From Epiperipatus broadwayi (lineage: Eukaryota > Onychophora > Udeonychophora > Euonychophora > Peripatidae), in the NCBI GenBank assembly GCA_028023455.1, contig JAQFVV010006256.1, positions 2,294,001 through 2,358,000 on the forward strand: DNA of 64,000 bases. Reading direction: 5' to 3'. Within the stretch, counting starts at the first letter, position 1; the number at the start of each line of letters is the position of its first letter. A program made the translations under genes and the position numbers. The notes below the pieces were generated by a model. The model did no database searches. It was not told the DNA's origin and worked only from the letters and a program-made list of their open reading frames with translations. Positions 25,307-37,640 of this stretch are shown piece by piece.

Positions 25307-26742
25307 CCACCTGACATAGTTTAAAAGTTAGTAATCGGGCAGAATAGTAAAGGAAATAAACAAAAAAGACCGGAAATGGACTATGAGTCTAATATAATTA
25401 TTTTGACGTAGGTGAAAAGCCTGAATTAGAATTTCGCTATTTAAAATGATGGATTGTTTTGTCAAATAATAATAACAGAGGCTTCACAAAATAAAAGATT
25501 TTTTTCTCCACGCACATATTAATTAAGGAAATGTCCGTAAATAAACAGTTCAAATAAATAAAAATCAATAAAATCAAGTTAAATAAATGGGTCAAATTAA
25601 GGATTTAGAAATAATGTTTGTAGAATTAAATAAATAAATAAAATAACAGAAATACATAAAATAAAAACAAGTTAAATAAATAAGTATAATATATCTGTAG
25701 AAAATAAATAAAATATTCGTAGTAAAATAAAATAGTTTTTTGAATATACGCATGTTAAAATAAAAGTTTGTTTTTAATACCGTAACTTAAGAAAAAGATG
25801 TAAATAAATTGTTTAAAATAATCAAGATAAAAAAAAAATCTCTAGTAAAATAATAATGAATGAATCATAATAAAGCAAAATAGTTTTTTTCTGAGTACAC
25901 GCACGTTAATACATAAGTTAAAGTAATGGGTTAAAATAATATTGTAATATAAATAAATATGTAAACTGATGTCCGTGATAGTTTCAAAATAATATTGTAG
26001 CATGAATAAATATGGATAATGTTCATCAGGATTAAAAGTAATGTTCATATGAGTTTAAAAATAATATTGTAAGGTGATAAATAATATGAAGTCAATCTAA
26101 GTTGTACTAAGAATGTATAAGGGTTCAAATCTAAAGGGATGAGGGTAGTATTGAAATAATTTAGATAAGGATTAAGTTTAAAGCTCTCGTCTGGATAGAT
26201 TTTAGCACCCATAACGGATTGGCCGGAATCATTCCTCTTTTAAAAAGTGCACTGGCAACAACCAGAGTAAGTCGTAAGTCACTTTTCCAGGGGAGAATCC
26301 CCATATCTCATACCTCATTTTCCAAAGTGTAAGTCAGAAATGGACAGTTGAAAATTCCTGCCATTCGCAGTGTCCTCTTTTTAGCCAAATTCCGATCAGG
26401 AGAATCGGCAATTGTTTTCCAAAGCGTAAGTCGGAAATGGACAGTTGAAATTCCTGCCATTCGCAGCGACCTTTTCTTAATCAAAGTCCAATCAAGAGAA
26501 TCAGCAGTCAAAGCTTCATTTATAAAAGATCCCTGTGCCACAAAATTAGTTTGTCCTCATGGTCACTATCCAGGACGAACGTTGTAAACAATGTTTCCAG
26601 CATAGAAAGAAGAAAAGTATCATTGGAGATTGCCCTTAGTATGGAAAGGAAAAGATACCAAAAAGCAAACTTAGAAGGAATAATAAATTAAGATTTAATG
26701 TTGTCAGAGATAAAATGGTCAAAAATGACGCATTTTACTCTC
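25307..26742 (+). other. Interior of LTR element 1, non-coding
   Basis: About 25540-26100 is made of AAATAAAT-rich, loosely repeated sequence (recurring AATAATATTGTA). No frame exceeds 80 codons. Two overlapping opposite frames at 26308-26587 reflect only the tandem duplication there. Confidence 0.6.
26319..26510 (+). repeat. Two-copy ~97-bp tandem duplication in LTR 1 interior
   Basis: CCAAAG(T/C)GTAAGTC(A/G)G, ATGGACAGTTGAAA, TTCCTGCCATTCGCAG and GAGAATC(G/A)GCA recur in order with a spacing of about 97 bp. It lies near the 3' end of the interior. Confidence 0.8.
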
Positions 26743-26760
26743 AAAGGGAGAGCGGTGTAA
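26743..26760 (+). promoter_or_regulatory. Polypurine tract of LTR element 1
   Basis: AAAGGGAGAGCGGTGTAA ends exactly at the 3' LTR. The purine run is the expected plus-strand primer. LTR element 2 has nearly the same junction. Confidence 0.82.
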
Positions 26761-28252
26761 TGTACCAATATTGAATATTGGCACATATTAATTTTATTTT
26801 AAAATTAATATAAAAAAAATTAAAAATATTAAACAACTTATAAAAATCTAAAAGGTTTCTTTAGTAAACAAAATCGGTTTGCTGTCAAAAGTAAAGTTAA
26901 AAAATCAGAGTTTTAAAATAAAAAATCTTTCGTGAAAGTGTGTGAAATAAAAGTTACAATTAATTAATCAGAAGGGAAGTAAAAAGTTTTTATTAGTATT
27001 CGTAAAAATATAATTTAAAAGTTAAAACACACAAATCTCTTTTCATTCAAGTTTAATTAAAGAAAAAATAATGTTAAAACTAATATATGTGCATATATAT
27101 GTGCGATTGTCAACAATAGAATAAATGTTATTATAAATAAATGAAAGTTAAAGAAGATTATGATTAAAAAACATGGCAATGGCTATTAGATAAAACAATA
27201 TGTTTTTGCATGGCTATTACTAATTAAGCAATCTTTCAAAACACATTTATCAAATGATTATCACTGGAATTTAGACAACAGATCTTTGCTGGAGATATTA
27301 GAAAGACAACACGTCGCAGGTATAAATAGACTTTTTTTATCGGACAGTAGTCAGTTCACAAAGTAATTGAGTAGTGCAGTTCACAAATTAATTGAATCAG
27401 TTCAGTTAATTATATCCAGAAACAAAATGCAGTGCTGAGAAGATTTGGGGAATTCACACCTCTCCACAGCCTAAAAAGTCTGATGAAAACAGCAAGATCT
27501 GCCCATGAAATAATGTCAATGTAACAACTTAGAAAATTTCCATCAGTATCTCATTGTCTCCAATAGTAATAATCATGAAAATCAGGAAACTCATCAAGGA
27601 AAAGTCCCAGCCGGCTGGTAAGCATTCATAATGGAAATATCCTCATCGAAAGCAGCCACCAAAGAGAACAAAATTCTACATCTACATTCAAAAGCAGTCT
27701 AATTATATGAACTCTATATCATACATAAATGAACTATTGATGTGTGTGATTAAATTTCAAATACTATGTAGTCCTTTATTATCATTATTATGTGTGTGCA
27801 TGAGTTAATATGTGCGTGATCCTTATATTAATATTATTAGTCAAAGTAGATAAATTCCCAGTGTTCTGTTATGAAAATATTCAAGAATATTTAAACTATT
27901 TAGAATGTTAATTTAAAATATGCGTGTGTTTTATTAGAAGTATAAAATGTTTAAATTTAGTAAATAAATGTTAGTTAATAAATTATCTTTAAAATTAAAC
28001 TTTATTTGTCGGTCAATTCTTTTTAACAAATTTTTTTTTCAATTCTTTTAATCACTAATTAAGTATAATCTATTAGTGATTACAAATAGCTGAACTAGTC
28101 ATGGATTTAGGCATTGAGTTAGTGGCCACTGTTCAAAGTGCATTGTCTATTCTTTTAGTATTCTTTTAGAATAAGCAGCTGGCGCCTGTGTTTATACACA
28201 AACAAAAAAGTGCTTTGAACTTGGTGTTGAACTCAACAGCCGAGAAGAAGCT
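26761..28252 (+). repeat. 3' LTR of element 1, truncated
   Basis: Starts TGTACCAATATTG like the 5' LTR and follows it until GAGAAG, where the sequence changes to (TA)n-containing DNA. It carries the promoter pair at 27321-27357 and lacks one ~80-bp internal block. Confidence 0.85.
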
Positions 28253-28299
28253 ATATATATAGGTCGGATGATCGGTATATTTATTTAGAGACACACAGA

Positions 28300-28302
<3 letters not shown>

Positions 28303-28352
<50 letters not shown>
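28303..28352. repeat. (TA)n microsatellite
   Basis: About 25 AT units between LTR element 1 and the next block, which begins TGTAGCCC. Confidence 0.95.
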
Positions 28353-28355
<3 letters not shown>

Positions 28356-31300
28356 AGCCCTTTGGTTTAGTCCATCTATAAACCAAATATAATAAAATGA
28401 AGTAATTGTGAAAAAAATTTTTTTTTTATATAAGAAAAGTTAAAGGTTTTATTTGTGAAAGTAATGGCTATATAGCTCAAAAGCAACATATATAGAGACA
28501 GTTTGTGTTTGTGTGGAATGTCTATTACTAAAGAGTTGATGAGAATTAAGATTGAATTGATTGTCAGTAGCTTTAGTTAACAGTTTCTTTCTAGAGAATA
28601 AGTTTAAAATTATAGGAGATTGTGGTAAATATTTATGTTTATGATTATCAGAAATTATAATTGACTTTATGCTTATAATTATAAAAAATTATGATGGATA
28701 TTTGTGTTCATATGGTCTGAATAATTGGTTTTCTATAACATGTTCTGCATAGGTATGTATGTGTGATACAGATATATGTGTTTGATTTTTTTCTCTTTTC
28801 CCTTATAGAAACTGACATAATTTTTTTAAAATTATTAAAAATGTAAATCTAAATAAGAAATTATTTAGATTAAATGAATGTAGCCTTTGTTTGACCAAAA
28901 AAGTGTTAGCCAGCTTATGTTTTCAATTATATCTTCTTTAACTAATTTTCCATAAATTAATCGACAATGTGTTAATTAAAGAGATCTGGTTGCAGATCAA
29001 CAAATTTGTTAAAAAGGTAACACTTTAGAAAGAGTTATTGTTCATTCTGAGTGGGGATTGTTTTAATTAGTCTTGAAGAGAAACCACTGGGGGGGGGGGT
29101 TAACATGTGTTTTCTTTTTTTCCTTTACTCTATAAAAAGTGACTGGAGAAAGTGAAAAAGAACTTTTTGCTAATTGAGAACAACAGGCTAACTAAAAATT
29201 AATCTCCAATTTTCTCAGAATTTAATAATGCATTTAAGTTTTATAGTAGACCAAAATATGAATTTTTAATTTGTCCATAAATGGTGCATATCTCTTTTTC
29301 TCAAATCAATTATGAAGAAGTCAACTTTTGATAAGATATTTTCTGCTGAATATCACAATTTATCCAGTCTGCTTATAAAATTTCCTGCAAGGAGAGAATT
29401 GTCAAATTTTTTTTACCAAATTAAAAGACCAATTCAGATTGTAATAATTATTTGGCTGTTTAAAATTCGTTTAAAATAACTGCAGAAATCTTCTGTATAA
29501 TGTTTTAAAAAGTTAATTCATGTTAGTAATCAGAAACTGCTTATTGCCTATAAGTTGAACCTTTAAATGGAAAAAAAAAGAAGAAAGGAAAACAAAGTGA
29601 ATTCAAATCCAGGAAGAACTCATCAAATGGAAGGTAACCAACAGAACTTTTTTAAAATTTATTAACTATCCTGTAGCTACATTTTGATTTAAAATAACTC
29701 TACATTTTGATTTAAAATAACTATTTTTTCATTTTTTATCTATCTTGATTCAAATGACTGTCTGTGCATACTATACACGTTTAATTAAAATAACTGTCTG
29801 ATGGGCAATTATATAGCTATCTCAAGTAAAATGAACTGAATATATTAATTGATGATGGACAGTGGAAGGAAAAGACATTTAAAGAGACTATATGTAATGT
29901 TGATATTTATTCTTGATTTTATTTCGTTTATATAATATGTCATTTGTTTTTTTAATTATATTTCATTTTGTTTATATGCTATGTCACACTCTAATCACTG
30001 GATTATTTAATTTAATATTTTGTTTATGTTTAAAATGTTTGAAGGAAAGAAAGGAAAATGATTTTGATACCATTTAAGTATAGATGCTCACGTAAATTTA
30101 GACTTAAAAGTAAAGAGAGAAATGATATAAATATTTTATTATTCTTAACAAAATTTTAATTTGTGCTTAATATTAAATGGGAAGAGGGAGGGGATGGTCG
30201 TATAAAACCCATTATTATGCTGTGAGTGTTGATCTGTTATTAATATAAATGTTAGGTATGTTGTTGGCTTGACTGGTTAAAATTGAAATAATTCATATAT
30301 GTATTGATTTGGGATCTGGTTAGTCTTTGTCATTTATCTAGGCTGGAATTGATGTATGTGTGGGCATATTTAAAGCTATAAATGCTTGTCATTACTGATG
30401 TAAAGTAATCCTACCACCCTACAGATGGGAAATAGCTGTCTCATAATTTAATTACCATGGCAGTCGGAGATGACTGAGTTTCACTCCATTTATTTGTTAA
30501 GATATGGAATTATTAATAAAGTTACTGTTTAAGTGTAGAAATGTTTTGCATGCCAATATAGAGAATAGGTGTCTAAGAGAAGCTCTTGACACGATTCTGG
30601 ATCTTAAGAAAAGATTTCTCTCCCTGGCTCAAGCAAATAGTTTAAGTTTGAAGTTGATGTTGTTGTTTTTGTTTATTTCCCTTATCAAGACATGGCTGTG
30701 TGGCATTATAGATACTGCATGGTGATGTGTGATATGAAGAGAGTTTTTTTTATGTGGGACAGAATACCTGAAAGGATAAGGATTCAGTCAGATGTATATG
30801 TATGATGAAGAATGACAAAGATTTTAATTAATAAACTAACCGATCCATATTGATTTTTTTTTGAATGATGGTAAATTGAGGTCATCAGGCTGAGTGGACA
30901 TACTGACCTATTAAGATATATACAGTCAAGGCATAGAGATCTGACGAGCATGAATGTAAAAGTGTGAGTTTTGAATTTAAACCCGTTTGCAAAATTAGTA
31001 GGGTAATTTTATGACATATCACCCTTTTTCATTAGAAGTGTGAAAATTATTGCTTGATAAAATGATTTAGAAATTTAATATTATTTCACATTGCTAGTTA
31101 GAATAATTGAAACGAATATACTATTTTAGAATAGTCCAATGGACAATCTTTACAATAAAAAGGGGCGAAGTAGAAATTTGTAGGTTTTCTTCTCTTTCAA
31201 GATAAGTTTTCTTAATGCTAATATATCCGGAATTCTGTTTCCAGCGTTTGTATTTGTTATTATTATTAATTATTGATTCATCCAAGAAATTAGTTAACTC

Positions 31301-32916
31301 AAGCATGTATTTGAATAAAATAGTCCTGAATAGATCAGAAGCATATATTTGTGTAACAATATTATAATTTAGTGTGTTTTATTTTAATCTTTATCATTAT
31401 TATTTCATGTAATAAAGTTTTATTATTGTTATAAGATTATATTGTGTTTTGTGTTTTGGTGTTTCAAATATTTCCAGAATCTATATATCCAGCACCTATA
31501 CTTAAGGTAATATTAGTTCATATTTAAATTTAATTATTCATTTTCTATTGATAATTTATTTCCAAGATCGATTTGCAGTAGTCATTATCATATTGTTTCC
31601 ATATTCGATTCACATAGCCAATTTTATATTGATAATTTATTTCCATGATTGATTTACAGTATTAATTTTGTCTTGAATATTTCTATATTCGATTAATATA
31701 ATTCATTTTATATAAGTCATTTTATAGACTTCATTTTCACATAATTTATTGTTATAATTAATTTGCCTAATCTAATTTATGATTATTTCGGTAATTTACT
31801 TTCATAAGTAAATTTTGATTGATTTATCTGATTAATGTCCATGGTTTACTTCCATATTTTACTTTAGCAAAATAAAATTATTAAGGTTATTAATTAAAAT
31901 AGATTAGAAATAATAGAATAAAATGACAGGGAATAGTTGAGTTAAGTTTAACAAATTTAATCTTTTGATTCATTGTAATGTTGTGAATATTGGGAGCAGA
32001 CATAAAATCCCTTTCCTGCTCTTGGTGTTTAGAGTGATTCCCACTATTAAACTCGTATAGTTACAGTGTAATCGTTTATATGGGTACCTCTTGACAGATC
32101 TAGACCTTGAAAAAGAGCAGTTCAATTATTAGTCTAAGAGCTAGTTTGGAAGTCAAGTAGCTTATTATAACAACATTATTATACTATAATAAATTATTCT
32201 ACTATTATAAAATAGGGATCATGAATTGATAGTTGATCTAGAGATATAGGCATGTTAGAGAAATAAGATTAGGGATTCTCAGATTAGAGAACATAACACA
32301 GACATTCTGTGTTATATAATTGTGGCTACTGAAAGTGATAGATGCTGAGAACGAAAAATAAAGTAATGGGATTAAAATGGGGAGGATTTATTTGTGATAA
32401 ATTTTATCTAGTACTAAATTAAATAATGATTTTATATTATGAACATAGATTATGAGTTCTCTGCATTAATTACTGAGTTATTTCCAGTCAGATATAAATG
32501 AGAACTGTATACAATATTTTCTGTAGTTACCACTCGAGATCCGATATTTATAATAAAGTTGTGGAAGAAAGTAGTCTCATTATTATAAATTTTATAATAA
32601 ATTTATCATGAAATATTTGCATGACTAATGCTAGGTTTGAAATTAAGACCACATAGATTGAATGGTTTTATCAATATTATTATTATTATTATTTTTTGAG
32701 AGACAATTTAATTACTTTCTCCAGTATCTTCTATAGTCCTAAATTGACTAATGATGATGATCTCTAGTAGGCATTACAATTTATAGCTGCAATTTGGCAC
32801 CCCAGTATATTAGATCTTAAAGTAGTATAAAATTCAATTGACTAGCTACTTGAAATAAATGAGGGTTTATTGAGGTTGAATAAGTGAAAGAGTGCGCGGA
32901 GAAAGTTGAGGTGACA
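28353..32916. other. AT-rich block, possible decayed retroelement between two (TA)n tracts
   Basis: No gene recognised. The left edge is TGTAGCCC straight after (TA)n and the right edge is GAGGTGACA straight before (TA)n, so the block is TG...CA-bounded like the LTR elements here. Inside are a purine-rich stretch (GGGAAGAGGGAGGGGATGG, about 30179), a TATAAAA close after it, and tandem repeats at 31550-31715. I found no long direct repeat, so LTR identity is not shown. Confidence 0.3.
31550..31715. repeat. Two-unit ~80-bp degenerate tandem repeat
   Basis: GATAATTTATTTCCA, GATTTACAGTA/GATTTGCAGTA and ATATTCGATT recur in order, the units starting near 31550 and 31630. Further degenerate echoes (AATTTA, TTTCAT) may extend to 31850. 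Confidence 0.65.
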
Positions 32917-32947
<31 letters not shown>

Positions 32948-32954
32948 TGTCATG

Positions 32955-32988
<34 letters not shown>
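32917..32988. repeat. (TA)n microsatellite left of the Penelope-like element
   Basis: Two AT runs separated by ATTATATTGTCATGTA. Confidence 0.95.
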
Positions 32989-32993
<5 letters not shown>

Positions 32994-33034
32994 CAACCAT
33001 TAAATGTCTGTATTTTTAAATTATATAATAATAA

Positions 33035-34063
33035 TTCAAACAAATATATTTAACACAGTATTCAAAATTAAATAATATATCATTTGATTTTATTAATAGG
33101 ATTAAAAATATAAAAATTGATAATAATGATGTTATGTGTACACTTGACATATCTGAAATGTATGGGTCAATTAATCGTATGGAATCAATAGAGATTATTG
33201 AAAGAGCTTTGTTTTTAAAATCTATAGATAATAATATTAAGAATTTTATTGTTAAAATATTAAGATTTGTGAATGATAATATATATGTTAAGTTTAATGA
33301 TTGCTTTTATAAAATGAATTTTGGTTGGCCAATGGGTCTTCCGGTGGTATCACAGCTTTGTAATTTTTTTATTTCTAATTATGAGGTTAAGATATTGTCT
33401 CAGATAAAATATAAAGGAATTAAAGTATATTGTAGATATGTTGATGATGTATTTATATGTGCACATAATGAAATAATAGTTAATTTGTTTAATGAGTTAA
33501 ATATGATTAATAATGTAAAATGGGTGTTAAATGAAGAGAAGGAAGATTCTATAAAGTTTTTAGATATATTTATTAAAAGAAATAATAATGTGTTTGATTA
33601 TAATATGATTTTAAAACCTGTGGAAATTAGGGGTTATATTCCATATAATTCTAAAGTTCATATGAGTCATAAATTAGCTGGTTTGAAGTCATTTTTATTT
33701 AGAAATGATTATTTGTGCAAATTTAGTAGTGATAAAATTGAAAATATTAATGTATATATTACTGATATGTTGAATGTTGGTTATGGAAGGAATATTATTT
33801 ATAATACAATTACAAAATATAATCAAAATAAGAGTAATAATAAGAAAATATTAAGTAAATTAAAAAGTGATAAATGGATTTCTATTCCTTTTATATCTAA
33901 TCAACAAGCTAAATTAATTAATAAACTTTTTAGTGGTTTGTGTAGAATTTCTTTTTTCTCTTCAAATAATATAAATGATATGATAAATAACTCCAAAGCC
34001 AAGATTTCTAAGTTTGAATTAAGTTCTGTTATATATATATGTTGGAATGTGGTTGTGGAATAA
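33035..34063 (+). CDS. Penelope-like reverse transcriptase (5'-truncated)
   Basis: RNA-templated DNA synthesis for PLE transposition. The frame is open from 33035; the first Met (33134) is internal to the domain, not a true start. Visible motifs: VMCTLDISEMYGSIN (motif A, catalytic Asp in LD), GWPMGLPVVSQLCNFFISN (motif B), VYCRYVDDVFI (motif C, YVDD at about residue 105 after the Met) and DSIKFLDIFIKR (the following FLD block). All core catalytic Asp residues are present. The N-terminal part and the early fingers are missing, so the protein would be inactive. The frame ends just after SSVIYI, where the endonuclease begins in another frame. PLE proteins are normally one RT-endonuclease chain, so this is one gene split by a frameshift. 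Confidence 0.92.
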   Translation, partial: FKQIYLTQYSKLNNISFDFINRIKNIKIDNNDVMCTLDISEMYGSINRMESIEIIERALFLKSIDNNIKNFIVKILRFVNDNIYVKFNDCFYKMNFGWPMGLPVVSQLCNFFISNYEVKILSQIKYKGIKVYCRYVDDVFICAHNEIIVNLFNELNMINNVKWVLNEEKEDSIKFLDIFIKRNNNVFDYNMILKPVEIRGYIPYNSKVHMSHKLAGLKSFLFRNDYLCKFSSDKIENINVYITDMLNVGYGRNIIYNTITKYNQNKSNNKKILSKLKSDKWISIPFISNQQAKLINKLFSGLCRISFFSSNNINDMINNSKAKISKFELSSVIYICWNVVVE

Positions 34064-34359
34064 AATATATAGGTGAATCCAAATGTACATTACAAAAACG
34101 ATATAATGATCATAAGACATTATATAAATGTGTACAGAAAGAAAATATATCTTCAGTAAATATGAATACTCCATCAATTATATTTGATCATAATAAAACA
34201 TGTAATTATGGTTTTAAATTTAATAATAGAGATATAAAAATTATTCAAATTGAAAGGTGTAGTGAAAAACGTAAAATTAAAGAGGCAATGATGATATCTA
34301 GGAATAGAGGTGGTTTAATGAATAACCAATCGGCTAATATAAAGACAACAGAATTGTGA
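34039..34359 (+). CDS. Penelope-like GIY-YIG endonuclease domain (frameshifted from the RT)
   Basis: The nicking endonuclease of PLEs. The frame has CGCGIKYIGES (a Cys pair just before YIG), followed by LQKRYNDHK (conserved Arg and His), and near the end IKEAMMISRNRGGLMN, which carries the GIY-YIG family's catalytic Glu. The stretch IIFDHNKTC resembles the PLE His/Cys segment between them. It overlaps the RT frame by 25 bp in a different frame. The switch lies at an AT run (34031-34040) that is one TA unit too long for a continuous reading, so slippage at a microsatellite is the simplest explanation. Not an independent gene. Confidence 0.88.
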   Translation: MLECGCGIKYIGESKCTLQKRYNDHKTLYKCVQKENISSVNMNTPSIIFDHNKTCNYGFKFNNRDIKIIQIERCSEKRKIKEAMMISRNRGGLMNNQSANIKTTEL

Positions 34360-34424
34360 GAAATTTGAATAGATTGAATGATGGGTAATGCAAGTTTTTA
34401 TTTTTTGTACGTTTGTATTAACAG

Positions 34425-34447
34425 TTGATAAAGATTGTCAGTGAAAC
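34425..34447 (+). other. Degenerate hammerhead-like motif in PLE 3' region
   Basis: TTGATAA followed by AAGATTGTCAGT and GAAAC. The hammerhead core is CUGANGA ... GAAA; the first block here has two mismatches and the second is kept. Hammerhead ribozymes have been reported in PLE terminal regions, and this lies in the equivalent place, between the endonuclease stop and the terminal repeat. A good stem II is not evident. Confidence 0.3.
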
Positions 34448-34520
34448 TATTGAAAGTACTTCTGGTAAAGAATATATTATTTAATTTTGAATACTGTGTT
34501 AAATATATTTGTTTGAATTA

Positions 34521-35506
<986 letters not shown>

Positions 35507-35629
35507 AAATAAAATCATAATCAAGCATTGATGGCCTAGTGGTTAGCACAGCTGCCTTACAACTAGCTGGCCTGGGCTCATTTTCCGATCAACGCACTTG
35601 ATATATGAGAAATAAAATAAAATCATAAT
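35507..35629 (+). mobile_element. tRNA-derived SINE, short copy B, with 15-bp TSD
   Basis: Exact AAATAAAATCATAAT repeats (35507-35521 and 35615-35629) flank 35522-35614. The body contains GGCCTAGTGGTTAGCAC, a good pol III A box in a tRNA-like context, then the segment CAGCTGCCTTACAACTAG shared with the SINE at 21401-21502. The B-box region (CTCATTTTCCGATC) is degenerate. There is no long tail; the copy is essentially the tRNA-like head. Confidence 0.85.
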
Positions 35630-37340
35630 TTTCTGAACTAAAATTTTTTTATTATTTCTTTAATGTTAGCATAAAAGTAAAAAAAAAAAAAAGAAGCCAT
35701 TTCAACATCAAAAAAGGATTTTAAAAAATATAATTGTAAATTTAATCAAGAGGTAATAATGTATTGTCCAAATAAAATAACCATAAAAGGAAAGAGAAAA
35801 ACTGTGACACTTTTGTAATGAAACTATAAAAAATTAGATCTATTATTAACATATCAATCTTATAGAAAACCACCTTAATCTAAAGTTTATTCCAAAAATG
35901 TTTTAATTTTTGATGATTTCATTTTAATAGGCATATTGGAAGATAATATTAATTATAATTTGTACATGATTTTGCATGATTTCAAATACTGAATATATTA
36001 AAACTTTTATAAGACCTGTTTTTGAGAAATCTAAATCTAATATTACCATTTGAACTTACAAATTGTGAAATATTCTTATAATTATTTTTGTGTAAATTAT
36101 TAAAAAAAAAACATTTTTTTTGTGTGTGAAAACTTATCAATAGAAAAGTCAAAGGCTTATTAAAATTTTATTTAACATCTGATATATATAAATCTTGTTG
36201 AGATTTAATTGATCAATTAAGTAGTACTTTAGTTCTTAGCTGCATATGTCTTAAGGTCAACCATGAGTTTGAAATTTCCTATAAATATAAAAAGCATAGG
36301 CTGATTCAAATAAATAAAGTCAATTTGTACTGAGAAGTTTTTAAATATATACTTATAAATATTTATTCACAGAGTGGTTGCTATATCATTAAGCTGCCTT
36401 CAGTGGTGCTTTGCTAGATAATTTGTTACAAAGATAGTTAAAATATGTTCGGTTTCCTTCAATCTAAAATGATGTGCCACTAAGAATTCTAAGATGTGCA
36501 TTATCGAAGGAATGATGAGTCCCTTGAAGAGATATTTGTATGAAAGTTGTCCAATTCTATTATTATTTAAAAGATTTTCATCTTTGATTTAGATATTTTT
36601 TCAATGTTTATCTGAAGTAATTTATTAATTGAAGAAAAAATTTCTCTACTGAAGTGCACATTACATTTGATGTTCCATTGTTATCAATACAGTGCAATCA
36701 CTTTTAATTTAGAGAAATTCTACAAAAACACCTACAATTAGCATTTATATATTTGTTATGAGAATTCATAATTTATTATCCATTTAATAAGGAGTTCATC
36801 ATGTGATAATGTTTAGTTTCCAAGTGAAACAGTAATATCACACATGTAAATGTACTGTTTTTAAGGATTGTTTATAAAATGATTGTTATTCGTTTATCTG
36901 ACAAAACACTCGAGCAATATAAAAAAATGTAAATACAAATTTACAATATAAATATAACCCTTTTAAAGAATTTGTAGAGAAATTAATAATTTAAAAGCAA
37001 ATAAATTAAAAGTGACTTCATTCTTATTCCAGTAATTGAATAATTATTATATATTTTCATTCAACCTTTGAAACAAGTTATATTCAAATGTTTATTAAAA
37101 AAACTTACAGCAACATTAAAAAATATACTTCCAAATACATTTAAAAACATAGCCTTGAAAATATTTGTAAGAATAATTTTAGGCAAAAACTAAAATATCA
37201 ATACTGTAATTTGTTATGGATGGAAAGAAAAGAGTAGTTCGTGTAACTATAATGAGTCAAAAAGCAATTTTGTATGGTAAGACATCATCTAATTACCCAT
37301 ACCACTCTATGGCACTGTTGCTTGTGAAAAACAAATAGAT
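35630..37340. other. AT-rich spacer, nothing recognised
   Basis: No frame or repeat that I can support. Confidence 0.4.
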
Positions 37341-37515
37341 ATAATGTTACTGGGCTGTTTTTAAATTTTGTTGATTTATGTTTTTAATTTTTGGATTTGC
37401 TTGATTTTTATTTTTTTGTTGTTGTTTTTTTTTTTGTAACCGGTTTGATGTATATTTCTTAAAAATAAAAAAATGGGGGGTTTTTTTTTTTTTTGGCTTT
37501 TTAAAATATTCTGTC

Positions 37516-37547
<32 letters not shown>

Positions 37548-37640
37548 CATTTCTTTTTGTACAGTCTTTTTTTTTTTTAAGAAACTTTTTTTTTTTCCAA
37601 GTCTTTTTTATTGTTTTTGAAGAAACTTTTTTTATTTTTG
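37341..37640. repeat. Low-complexity T/A homopolymer block
   Basis: Successive long T runs, a 15-A run and a G6 run. The 67-codon Lys-rich minus frame here is only poly(T) read backwards. It directly borders the GC-richer block on its right and could be a poly(A) tail remnant of a minus-strand insertion. Confidence 0.6.

Larger units (their letters stand above)
23591..28252 (+). mobile_element. LTR element 1: non-autonomous Ty3/gypsy-like retrotransposon without coding genes
   Basis: Two direct long repeats (23591-25286 and 26761-28252) flank a 1474-bp interior. A primer-binding site starts two bases after the 5' LTR, and a purine-rich tract precedes the 3' LTR. The interior has no frame resembling gag or pol. 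The structure resembles TRIM/LARD-type non-autonomous elements, whose proteins come from a partner. The LTRs match at roughly nine bases in ten or better by eye. The 3' LTR lacks ~80 bp present at about 24521-24605 of the 5' copy and loses its last ~120 bp at a (TA)n boundary. Both sides of the element meet (TA)n DNA. The superfamily is inferred from PBS and PPT style only. Confidence 0.88.

Noticed and set aside
26308-26587. Opposed 77- and 79-codon frames in LTR element 1
   Set aside because: Both span the 97-bp tandem duplication and repeat themselves; no Gag or other domain.
32795-32811. TGGCACCCCAG as a primer-binding site
   Set aside because: Resembles a Lys-type site for only about nine bases and no LTR lies directly before it.
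37347-37550. 67-codon Lys-rich minus frame
   Set aside because: Read-through of poly(T)/poly(A) low-complexity DNA.
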